This document shows positions 1-7,246 of a DNA stretch of 62,554 nucleotides, in pieces; the stretch's first letter is position 1, and every line of letters begins with the position of its first letter. The translations under genes were made by a program, and so were the position numbers. A model generated the notes under the pieces. The model was not told the origin of the DNA and made no database searches. It was given only the letters and a program-made list of their open reading frames with translations. Source of the stretch: Sedimentisphaerales bacterium (GTDB lineage: Bacteria > Planctomycetota > Phycisphaerae > Sedimentisphaerales > Anaerohalosphaeraceae); assembly GCA_016926155.1 (NCBI GenBank), contig JAFGPC010000049.1, forward strand, positions 1 through 62,554, read 5' to 3'.

Positions 1-900
1 GGCCGCGGACGGTTCTGCGGGGTGAACCTGCACATATGGAATCCGCGCGGCGGCCAATGCCCGGAGGTGGCGTGGTGCCATGGCCATTACTGGTGGGGCG
101 AGGGTGACGAGAAGTTCTTCGTAGACGGCGAGAAATTCCCTTCGACATTCGGAACGGGAACAGAAGACTATTTCGGATATGCATGGGGAAGTGCCGAGTT
201 GTTTGAAAACTGTTTCCACAACCAGACGATCAGTATGAACAATAAGGGACACATCTCCGTGAACCGGTTCCAGATCGCCGACAACATCCCGTTCCAGACC
301 TCTTTTGAAGGGGCGATTGAGAAATATTTCCCGAATCACTGGCCGACAGTATACGATTCGATCGTATGGTGGTACCAGGCCCCGGGCCAGGAAGATCCGT
401 ATGAAGCCGTGCCGCTTGAAGAGCGGCTGGGTTACTGGCCTGAAATTCCCGTCTTTCGTGTCAAGGGAGCGATTGAAGGCGAGAACATGAAGATCCTGGA
501 CAAGAGCAATCCTTCCAGCAATACGAGGACACAGGGGATGGGCGGATACGGCTCGGGCTGGAGCGGCGAGTCGCAGCTATGGTGGACAGGTGCCAAACCG
601 GGCGACACATTGGACCTTGCTTTGCCGGTTGAAACCGAAGGCACATATGAATTGAAGGTCCAATTGACCAAGGCCGTTGATTACGCGATTGTGCAGTTGT
701 ACCTGGATGATAAAAAGATCGGCGGACCCATCGATTGCTTCGAAGGAGCGGTCGTGCATACCCCGGAGATGAGCCTTGGAAAGTTCCCGCTGGAAAAAGG
801 TCGGCATAAGCTGACCGCCAAAATCCTCGGCTGTAACGAAAAGGCAGTCAAGGGATACATGTTCGGTTTGGATTATGTAAAGCTTGACAAGATTGAGTAA
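1..900 (+). CDS. GH172-type (DUF2961) glycoside hydrolase, 3' part
   Basis: This is the C-terminal part of a DUF2961/GH172 protein. The frame is open from the first base of the window, so the GTG at 22 is internal and the true start lies upstream. The visible part (about 299 residues) begins with a GRGRFCGVNLHIWNP-like strand and carries the family signature GTGTEDYFGYAWG near residues 47-59. Known GH172 members act on fructan- or arabinan-type sugars, and the Glu of the TEDYFG motif is a likely active-site residue. The last 100 or so residues look like a second beta-sandwich. The substrate cannot be told from the sequence. It is probably secreted, but the N-terminus is not visible. The gene is convergent with the dockerin protein that follows. 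Confidence 0.8.
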   Translation, partial: GRGRFCGVNLHIWNPRGGQCPEVAWCHGHYWWGEGDEKFFVDGEKFPSTFGTGTEDYFGYAWGSAELFENCFHNQTISMNNKGHISVNRFQIADNIPFQTSFEGAIEKYFPNHWPTVYDSIVWWYQAPGQEDPYEAVPLEERLGYWPEIPVFRVKGAIEGENMKILDKSNPSSNTRTQGMGGYGSGWSGESQLWWTGAKPGDTLDLALPVETEGTYELKVQLTKAVDYAIVQLYLDDKKIGGPIDCFEGAVVHTPEMSLGKFPLEKGRHKLTAKILGCNEKAVKGYMFGLDYVKLDKIE

Positions 901-967
901 CAAATGAAATCAAACCAAAGTATTCAATTTGGTATTAGTACTAACATAATATAACCTTGTTGATATT

Positions 968-2512
968 TTAATCGAACGGTCCTTTGAGCCAGGCAGAAGC
1001 AAAAGCAATAGCCAGGTCCTCGATACCCACAAAGCCGTCGCCGGATAGATCGGCGCCGGGATTGTCCTGCTGCCAGTAATGGGAAAGGACGGCAAAGTCG
1101 TCCAGATCCGTATCCATATCCTTATCATAGTCCGACATCAGTGTAATCACTTCGACCGCCCACGGTCCAACCAGGCCGGGAACCAGAACCTCGGCAGGCG
1201 GGCCTGCATTAATGCTGCCGACCTTGATGTCCCCGCTTCCTGTATCGGTCCAGTATAAGTCGCCCGACAGGGGATTGAGAGCCATGCCATGCGGACGCAC
1301 CAGACCGTCTGCCGATCCATAATGGTCAAACGCGATGGGCAGACCGAACTCCATATAGCGGATTGCCGGAACATTCCGATCCGCCCAGTAGCACCGTCCG
1401 CCGCTGATAGTCCATATCATATCGCGTACTCGCTGTTGATCGGTCACGAAAATCTGCCGGCCTGTCCCATCCAAATTGGCCATTTCGATGATTGTATTAT
1501 TGAAGTACGACCAAAGCAGCCAACCATCGATTACATTCACTTCGATGTAATAGGGCTCGGGCAATCCTGCAAGAACCGTCTCTACCTGCTTTGTGGATAG
1601 ATTAAACCGCTGAATTCTGCCGGCATCAGTATCGGCCCAATACAGGTCTCCATGCCGCAGATCGATTTCCAGGTCCGCCGGGCTCTGGAGCCCGGTAACT
1701 ATCGATTGAACATTGGAACCGTCCAGATCAGCACTATAGATACAACCCGTGTCATAGTCGGTCCAGTACAGTTTGCCTGACGGCACATCCAGAGCGATTC
1801 CGCGCGGATCGACCAGGCCGTTTGCCGAAGTAAGTACATCTTCCACGGCACCTGTTATGGGATTGCGTCGCTGGATCTTGCGGGTATCTTTATCCGACCA
1901 GTAAAGCATTCCATGAAGAGGATTGATTGTATCAAAATAAGCAAACCCCGGTGAGCCGATATCCGGCCTGTCGTTTCGAGAGGGGTAACTCCCCAGCCAG
2001 CCGGACCTGCTGACACCCAAATCCGAGCCGTCCGCATGCCAACTTCTCGTCTCGCCATACCCACCTTCCGAATACGTTACTGATGTGATTAACTGATCAT
2101 TCACATTATACAAAAAGACACCGTCCGAGGAGCCAAGTCCGGAGAAGTCGGTCATCGGCTGTCCAGTTCCGTATCCATACACTTTGACCTCTGATCCCAG
2201 AGCCCAATCCTCCTTCCATTGTTCCAGATAAGCCCCATTCTCCGCGTCAAGAAGAATGATCGATTCCTCCGGCTCAATAAGAATGTCTCCAAACTGATTC
2301 CGCCCGGGTCTTTGATGCTCATCATCCCAGGAATAGTCTTGCAGATTTACTGCTGTTGGGCCGGTATTGGTCAACTCCCACCAATCCATAGCCGTGTTAT
2401 CGACATGCCGACTGTTGCTCATAATCTCAGTGACGACCAGATCAGGACATGCTGGATTCGCAAGAAAAAGTAAAATAATGAAACAAAAGATATTCCCTGC
2501 CCGGTTTTCCAT
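968..2512 (-). CDS. secreted LTD / YWTD-propeller / dockerin protein
   Basis: This is an exported multidomain protein of 514 residues. The start at 2512 is chosen because GGAGGGA lies just upstream and a signal peptide (MENRAGNIFCFIILLFLA) follows; a longer reading from 2563 adds 17 unlikely residues. Residues about 22-120 resemble a lamin-tail domain (LVVTEIMSNS...WWELTNTG). The middle holds at least five LDL-receptor-type propeller repeats with LYWTD or LYWAD cores. The C-terminus has a dockerin-like pair of Ca-binding segments (DYDKDMDTDLDDF and DLSGDGFVGIEDL). Proteins of this build are common and uncharacterised in Phycisphaerae, where the dockerin-like end may serve as an attachment module. 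No enzyme motif is visible. It is divergent from the radical-SAM gene. Confidence 0.75.
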   Translation of the reverse strand: MENRAGNIFCFIILLFLANPACPDLVVTEIMSNSRHVDNTAMDWWELTNTGPTAVNLQDYSWDDEHQRPGRNQFGDILIEPEESIILLDAENGAYLEQWKEDWALGSEVKVYGYGTGQPMTDFSGLGSSDGVFLYNVNDQLITSVTYSEGGYGETRSWHADGSDLGVSRSGWLGSYPSRNDRPDIGSPGFAYFDTINPLHGMLYWSDKDTRKIQRRNPITGAVEDVLTSANGLVDPRGIALDVPSGKLYWTDYDTGCIYSADLDGSNVQSIVTGLQSPADLEIDLRHGDLYWADTDAGRIQRFNLSTKQVETVLAGLPEPYYIEVNVIDGWLLWSYFNNTIIEMANLDGTGRQIFVTDQQRVRDMIWTISGGRCYWADRNVPAIRYMEFGLPIAFDHYGSADGLVRPHGMALNPLSGDLYWTDTGSGDIKVGSINAGPPAEVLVPGLVGPWAVEVITLMSDYDKDMDTDLDDFAVLSHYWQQDNPGADLSGDGFVGIEDLAIAFASAWLKGPFD

Positions 2513-2713
2513 TCTATTCCCTCCTGATATCCAATTGAGTGAATACACCAACTCCCGCCACAATAACTAAGACAGATTTTAACCGGTTTTGTTACGCGGA
2601 ATTTCAATAAAATCATAGATTTTCCGAGCAGGTAATCTTCCTTGGTGGTATATTTTTGTGCGGGTAGATTTTTGGATCCATAGGAATACGCAGGGAAGCG
2701 GAAATCAGGGACC

Positions 2714-3856
2714 ATGACAGCGATTATTACCCATCCGGATACACACCAGAAACTGGAGATATTAAGTTCCGATGCACAATATGACCTGGCCTGTGCTTGC
2801 AGCACCAAAGATCCTGCCGAGCATCGCAAACGCAGCGAGGATGGTCGATGGATTTATCCGGTGACACTGCCCAACGGTGGAAGCAGTGTCCTTTTCAAAA
2901 CACTTGTTTCCAATGTGTGCAACAACGATTGCAAGTATTGTCCTCTGCGTGAAGGTCAGGATACCCGGCGCTGCAGTCTCAGCGTGAAGGAGACGGTCCA
3001 GGTCTTCCTGGATTACTATCGCCGCAAGAAGGTGTTCGGATTGTTCCTGAGCAGCGGCATGTGCGGCGGGCCGGATACCACAATGGAACGACTGATCGGG
3101 ATTGCCCGTCAATTGCGACAAAAGGAACAATTCCGAGGCTATATCCACCTGAAGATCATCCCGGGAGCCAGCGACACGGCAATTGAAGAAGCCGTCCGGC
3201 TCAGCACTGCCGTCTCATTGAATATCGAGACACCGGGAGCGAAAAACCTTGCCAAGCTTTCCGACCGTAAGAATTATATCCGCGACATCATCGAACCTAT
3301 CAAATTGATCAGCCGACTAACCGGCAAGGGCAACCGATATTCCCGGGTCAAGCAAACCACTCAATTCATCGTAGGTGCGGCAGGGGAAAGCGATGCTGAG
3401 ATTGTACAATACATGGGCGGTCTGTATGATCGCCTCGGTCTGCAGCGGATCTATTTCAGCGCCTACCAGCATGGCCTGGGTACGGAGGATGTGCCTGGAG
3501 AAGACACTGAATCGCAGAATCCGTTCGACCTGCTGACGCGAGAGCACAGGCTCTATCAAGTGGATTTTCTGCTGCGGAGATACGGCTTTAAAAACAGTGA
3601 AATGATCTTCGATTCGAGGGGGCGTCTATCACTGGAAATCGATCCGAAAGAGGCCTGGGCATGGGCCCATCCCGAACGATTTCCGATCTCAGTCAATACG
3701 GCTTCCCGATACGACCTTCTCCGCGTGCCCGGTCTGGGGCCCGTAACGGTAAACCGCATTCTCCAGCGTCGCCAAATCAATCGCCTGCGCCGGATTGAGG
3801 ATGTCGGCAGACCGGGAAAACTCCTCCAAAAAGCCGCCGGTTATCTACGATTCTAA
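2714..3856 (+). CDS. radical SAM protein, putative DNA modification/repair family
   Basis: This 380-residue radical SAM protein has a [4Fe-4S]/SAM motif CNNDCKYC at residues 69-76 (Cys 69, 73, 76). It matches the family often annotated as a putative DNA modification/repair radical SAM protein linked to a uracil-DNA-glycosylase-like partner. The N-terminus (about 20-60) has the family segment AQYDLACACS followed by a strand before the cluster. Near residues 340-365 is a helix-hairpin-helix, VPGLGPVTVNRIL, which supports nucleic-acid contact. The usual UDG-like partner gene is not adjacent: neighbours are a dockerin protein (divergent) and a FucI-like protein (convergent). The reaction is unknown for the family. 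ATG at 2714. Confidence 0.85.
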   Translation: MTAIITHPDTHQKLEILSSDAQYDLACACSTKDPAEHRKRSEDGRWIYPVTLPNGGSSVLFKTLVSNVCNNDCKYCPLREGQDTRRCSLSVKETVQVFLDYYRRKKVFGLFLSSGMCGGPDTTMERLIGIARQLRQKEQFRGYIHLKIIPGASDTAIEEAVRLSTAVSLNIETPGAKNLAKLSDRKNYIRDIIEPIKLISRLTGKGNRYSRVKQTTQFIVGAAGESDAEIVQYMGGLYDRLGLQRIYFSAYQHGLGTEDVPGEDTESQNPFDLLTREHRLYQVDFLLRRYGFKNSEMIFDSRGRLSLEIDPKEAWAWAHPERFPISVNTASRYDLLRVPGLGPVTVNRILQRRQINRLRRIEDVGRPGKLLQKAAGYLRF

Positions 3857-3922
3857 ATCAAATAATCCAAGTAAGTCCACTCAATGGTCTTATTTTCGCA
3901 GAATGTATTCTCGAATACCTCT

Positions 3923-5356
3923 TCAACCTTCCACAACCACTTTCATGCCCATTAACCGCGCAAGATGATGTACAGAATCCATGTGATCGTCATAGAACAC
4001 CACGCGGTGTAAAAGCGTCATGGCGTCTTCCGTCTCAAGGACTCTGCTCCAGTTGGCGGCCATCTTCGCAGCATCACGGACTTCGGTCACGATCTGGGTT
4101 CGACAACCGTGTACAGCCCTTTCCGGAACCTCAATGATCTTGCCTATCGAAGCAAGTATGGTATCCAGGTTAATCATCTTGGCACGGGTGATAGTTCGGC
4201 CAACCTGGTATTGGACCTCGGGCACGCAGCCGCTGCCTCCGACTTCGGAATGGCCACGCAGCAGATAGGGAGCTTCTTTACTATCAACACCATCTAACTT
4301 TAGCGGCGCCGTACAATGCGCAGTCCATAAAGCGTTGCGAGAGGTATCGAATGTGGCATTGCCCTGAAATCCGGGACGATCAATCATGTATTGAAACAAG
4401 AGCATGGTTAATAATGAGTCCATATCTCCTTCGCACGCTGCAGGAATACCTTTGTCCCGGAGACGAGCAAATCCCAGACAGGGAAATCCTTTGGAGAGCC
4501 ATCCCATACAGGTACCGACCGCCAAAGCCTGAGCCTTTTCCTGTTCCATGAGACTTTGCAGTGCGATGCTGATGCGTGCTGCTTTTCGGATGTCCTCTGC
4601 ATTAGGTTCGACGATTTCTTTGGCATTTTTTGTCCACCAGTCAATCTCCTCCCGGACGGCTTTGTCTTCTGCGGAAGAAATCATTTCGTCGAAACGTTTC
4701 TCTTCTATAGCCACGACATCGGCCCCAAGGCATTTCTTGACTTCCTCTGGAGACTGGGCAAGCGCTGTGCCCCGGGCCGGGGGGAACAGAAGAATCCGAG
4801 TCTGCTTCATCATGGGTATGACCCTGAGCAGACGAAGGGCCCGTTCGAGCTCTTCATAATCACTGCTGGCCAAAAGGGTGACGCGATGCCCCTTCCGATA
4901 CCAGCGGGGAGCGTACATCCAATCATGACCGCTGGCAGGCAGTGAGAAAAATACCATCGGATGCGAACCGTCCAAGACAGGTTGTATTACCCGGGTTAAG
5001 GCAAAATTCTGCACGTTGATCGCCAGAACCGGTGCGCCCGGGCCGGCCTTTTCCAACAGGGTTGCCGTCTGCTGTGTATTTGTTGACTGTCCAATTACCA
5101 GCTCAATATTTCCCAGATCCTTTTCCGCCTTTGCCAGACGTGCTTTCATGGCTTCTATTTGCCTGGCATCAGCGCCCCAGTTACGATCCTCCGGTTCTGG
5201 AATGCCTGTAAAAATGACACAGATTCGGTTCTTTTTTCGGAATGAAGGAGGAGGGGATTGTGAAGCCCATGTATACGGCCAGCTTGCACCGGCAAGCATC
5301 ATTCCGCCAGCCACTCCCGTCCCCAAGAATTCCCGTCGCGTGCAGTGTTCACACAT
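3923..5356 (-). CDS. Tat-exported FucI/AraA-fold protein
   Basis: The 477-residue protein starts at 5356, behind GGGAGGT, giving a twin-arginine signal (TRREFLGTGVAGG, residues 6-18). The body resembles L-fucose/L-arabinose isomerase-type proteins: a Rossmann-like N-terminal half, a central stretch PCLGFARLRDKGIPAACEGD where FucI-like proteins bring acidic metal ligands, and a C-terminal barrel ending with HGCRTQIVTEV. Planctomycetes carry many such uncharacterised exported FucI-like proteins. Catalysis and substrate are inference. An isomerase fold behind a Tat signal is unusual because FucI and AraA are cytoplasmic; Tat export would fit a prefolded, metal-loaded enzyme. It appears monocistronic, and an inverted repeat lies about 39 bases upstream. 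Confidence 0.65.
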   Translation of the reverse strand: MCEHCTRREFLGTGVAGGMMLAGASWPYTWASQSPPPSFRKKNRICVIFTGIPEPEDRNWGADARQIEAMKARLAKAEKDLGNIELVIGQSTNTQQTATLLEKAGPGAPVLAINVQNFALTRVIQPVLDGSHPMVFFSLPASGHDWMYAPRWYRKGHRVTLLASSDYEELERALRLLRVIPMMKQTRILLFPPARGTALAQSPEEVKKCLGADVVAIEEKRFDEMISSAEDKAVREEIDWWTKNAKEIVEPNAEDIRKAARISIALQSLMEQEKAQALAVGTCMGWLSKGFPCLGFARLRDKGIPAACEGDMDSLLTMLLFQYMIDRPGFQGNATFDTSRNALWTAHCTAPLKLDGVDSKEAPYLLRGHSEVGGSGCVPEVQYQVGRTITRAKMINLDTILASIGKIIEVPERAVHGCRTQIVTEVRDAAKMAANWSRVLETEDAMTLLHRVVFYDDHMDSVHHLARLMGMKVVVEG

Positions 5357-5754
5357 GGTAATTACCTCCCAATAACAAAGACTTCGGAATCTCCAATATT
5401 TCACTCATGGAAATATTCAGGCAAACTTCCAATAGCATGATACAGCAATTTACTATAAATTTAAATACTATTTCGGTAGATTCATCATGTCCTATCGTTA
5501 AGACAAGATAAAGATGTTAGCTCAATGAATTGCTTTAAACGGCAAGCAGAAGTTATTTGACCTCTGATAAGGAAGACAAATCAGCCATATTTGAGAATAA
5601 GGCGTCTTTTACCTGATACGGTCCAGACGGAAAACAATTCGTCGGGCGGCTAAAACGAATGGTTAGGGAATTTCTTTTTAACCATCTCCCTGTTATTGGA
5701 TCGCAATATTTCCAGAACTATCGAGTTTTCAAGTTTCTACCTGATGTATTCCAG
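5357..5754. other. 398-bp non-coding stretch between FucI-like gene and DUF4956 gene
   Basis: No open frame with a credible start lies here. The stretch holds the leader of the FucI-like gene, with an inverted repeat at 5395-5417, then AT-rich sequence at about 5440-5475 that could contain its promoter. The part next to 5754 is downstream of the DUF4956 gene; only a weak stem (GGGA/TCCC around 5665-5693) is visible there, without a convincing terminator. Confidence 0.5.
5395..5417. repeat. perfect 8-bp inverted repeat in FucI-like gene leader
   Basis: AATATTTC and GAAATATT are separated by 7 bases (ACTCATG), about 39 bases upstream of the ATG at 5356. The symmetry and position suit an operator or a leader hairpin. 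No T-tract follows, so it is not a terminator. Confidence 0.4.
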
Positions 5755-6429
5755 TTATGCCAGTGCCCCGCCCAGAAAGATCTCTGCCATTGCCGGCTGG
5801 GTGATACTGTTGAGGCTCCGGAGGAATTCAGTCCGATTGAAATCGGCCTTCTTTCTGAACTGATAATGCAACGACACCCGGCCGTCCATCATAGACATGG
5901 TTTTCATGCTCAAATTATCCAATTTCTCGTCCATGAAGCGATGGAGTTGGTCTTCGACCCGGGAATACGCATCGGATTCCAGTGAAATCACCAGATCGGC
6001 AAACCGCCGAAGCGAAAAGCGATTCCGGATCAGATACTGGATTGTCAAAGCAATCAGAGCCGCCAGAAACAGGATGATCACAATGGCATAGGTGCCCGTA
6101 GCGATCCCGATCGAGGAAGCGATCAAGAGCAACAGAAAACCGATTTCCGCCGAGTCCTTGACCGGTGTTCGGAAACGGACAAAAGACAAGGCCCCCAGCA
6201 AGCCAAGAGACAAGGGAATAGAGCTTTGAATTCCTAAAAAGAGCGCGGTGATCGCCGGACCTCCAAGAATAAACGCTCGGTCCACTCCCGCACCAATCGT
6301 TCGCGATCCATAAAACAGATGATACATCAGATACACGATGACCGAAGCAAGCAAAGAGGCTCCGATCGGTATGCAAACGTCAAGTAGATTTAGATTCAGA
6401 CTCTGTAATTTCATTTGGGCCAGCAACAT
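5755..6429 (-). CDS. DUF4956 integral membrane protein
   Basis: The 224-residue membrane protein has hydrophobic segments near residues 16-40, 50-70, 74-90 and 97-130, and a soluble C-terminal half. The segment LGALSFVRFRTPVKD is the hallmark of DUF4956. It is the last gene of a three-gene minus-strand operon with a CotH-like kinase and a VTC-domain protein, 31 bases behind the latter. This trio recurs in many bacteria. By analogy with eukaryotic VTC, the membrane protein may channel or anchor the product of the VTC partner, but the function is not established. The start ATG at 6429 has GGGAG nine bases upstream. Confidence 0.85.
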   Translation of the reverse strand: MLLAQMKLQSLNLNLLDVCIPIGASLLASVIVYLMYHLFYGSRTIGAGVDRAFILGGPAITALFLGIQSSIPLSLGLLGALSFVRFRTPVKDSAEIGFLLLLIASSIGIATGTYAIVIILFLAALIALTIQYLIRNRFSLRRFADLVISLESDAYSRVEDQLHRFMDEKLDNLSMKTMSMMDGRVSLHYQFRKKADFNRTEFLRSLNSITQPAMAEIFLGGALA

Positions 6430-6460
6430 ACATGTTCTCCCGTGGTAAAGGTTTATATTG

Positions 6461-7246
6461 TTATAATTTTTCCACCCGACCAGACGGCCAGAAACGGCCT
6501 GCCGAGCCGGACTCTTCCAGATGTGACTCTATGCAACCGGCATATTTGGAGTATCGACTCCAGTCGGTTCCCAGCGAACGAATGGATTGAAGCCTTGGAG
6601 GAAGGTCCATCGAGTGTCCCTTAATCTCAATAATCCCCCCTTCCATGGAAAGCCATCCTTCGCGACGATCATATTGTGAGCCAATCAGTCTCGAACGGAT
6701 ATTCCAATCCAGCGAGATCCTGGTTCCGGTCAGCATATCTATAAATCGGAGACGCCGATACGAGATCAGGACCATCGGATACAAAAGAGACTGTGGTCGA
6801 TAGCCAAATTCAGAAATGGTTTGCAGAAGCGTGGGGTAAGGAATCATATTATCTCGCAGGGCGGAAAGATCCAGGCGTTGCGATGCAACAGAAAACATTT
6901 TCCTGTACTTGGTTCCGGCATAGCCTCTTTTGGATTTCAATTCTACAAAGATGTCTGCCGACGATGTCGCCTGCGGATCATCATACCAGCGAATCCGCAC
7001 TTTTTTCCGTGAGTGGTCCCCTTGTACGGAATCATTGAAATGTTCCAGGTCGAGCGTATCATAATACACGGAATGAATGGTTCCACGAGGGTATTGTCTG
7101 TCCGCGGGACAACAATGAATCAGGAGGTGAGTAGCAAAGGGTATGGCAGAAGAGGGGAGATAGAATTTTCTCTCAAGTCGCTCGGAATTTATCGCACAAT
7201 TGCCCGACTGCCCGGAGCGTGCCTGTTTTCGAATCCACGCAATCAT
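6461..7246 (-). CDS. VTC-domain protein (polyphosphate polymerase-like)
   Basis: The 261-residue protein is a VTC/CYTH-type triphosphate-tunnel enzyme. The expected conserved pieces are present in order: ERKFYLP (about 25-31), SVYYDTLDLEHF (60-71), a basic strand KKVRIRWYDD (about 80-90), FVELKSKRG with tunnel Lys residues, SYRRLRFID, ISLDWNIRSR and the final acidic IIEIKGH. In yeast Vtc4 this domain makes polyphosphate from ATP; a bacterial member next to DUF4956 may do likewise or use another nucleotide. Its ATG overlaps the CotH stop codon by 4 bases, so translation is probably coupled. Confidence 0.85.
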   Translation of the reverse strand: MIAWIRKQARSGQSGNCAINSERLERKFYLPSSAIPFATHLLIHCCPADRQYPRGTIHSVYYDTLDLEHFNDSVQGDHSRKKVRIRWYDDPQATSSADIFVELKSKRGYAGTKYRKMFSVASQRLDLSALRDNMIPYPTLLQTISEFGYRPQSLLYPMVLISYRRLRFIDMLTGTRISLDWNIRSRLIGSQYDRREGWLSMEGGIIEIKGHSMDLPPRLQSIRSLGTDWSRYSKYAGCIESHLEESGSAGRFWPSGRVEKL

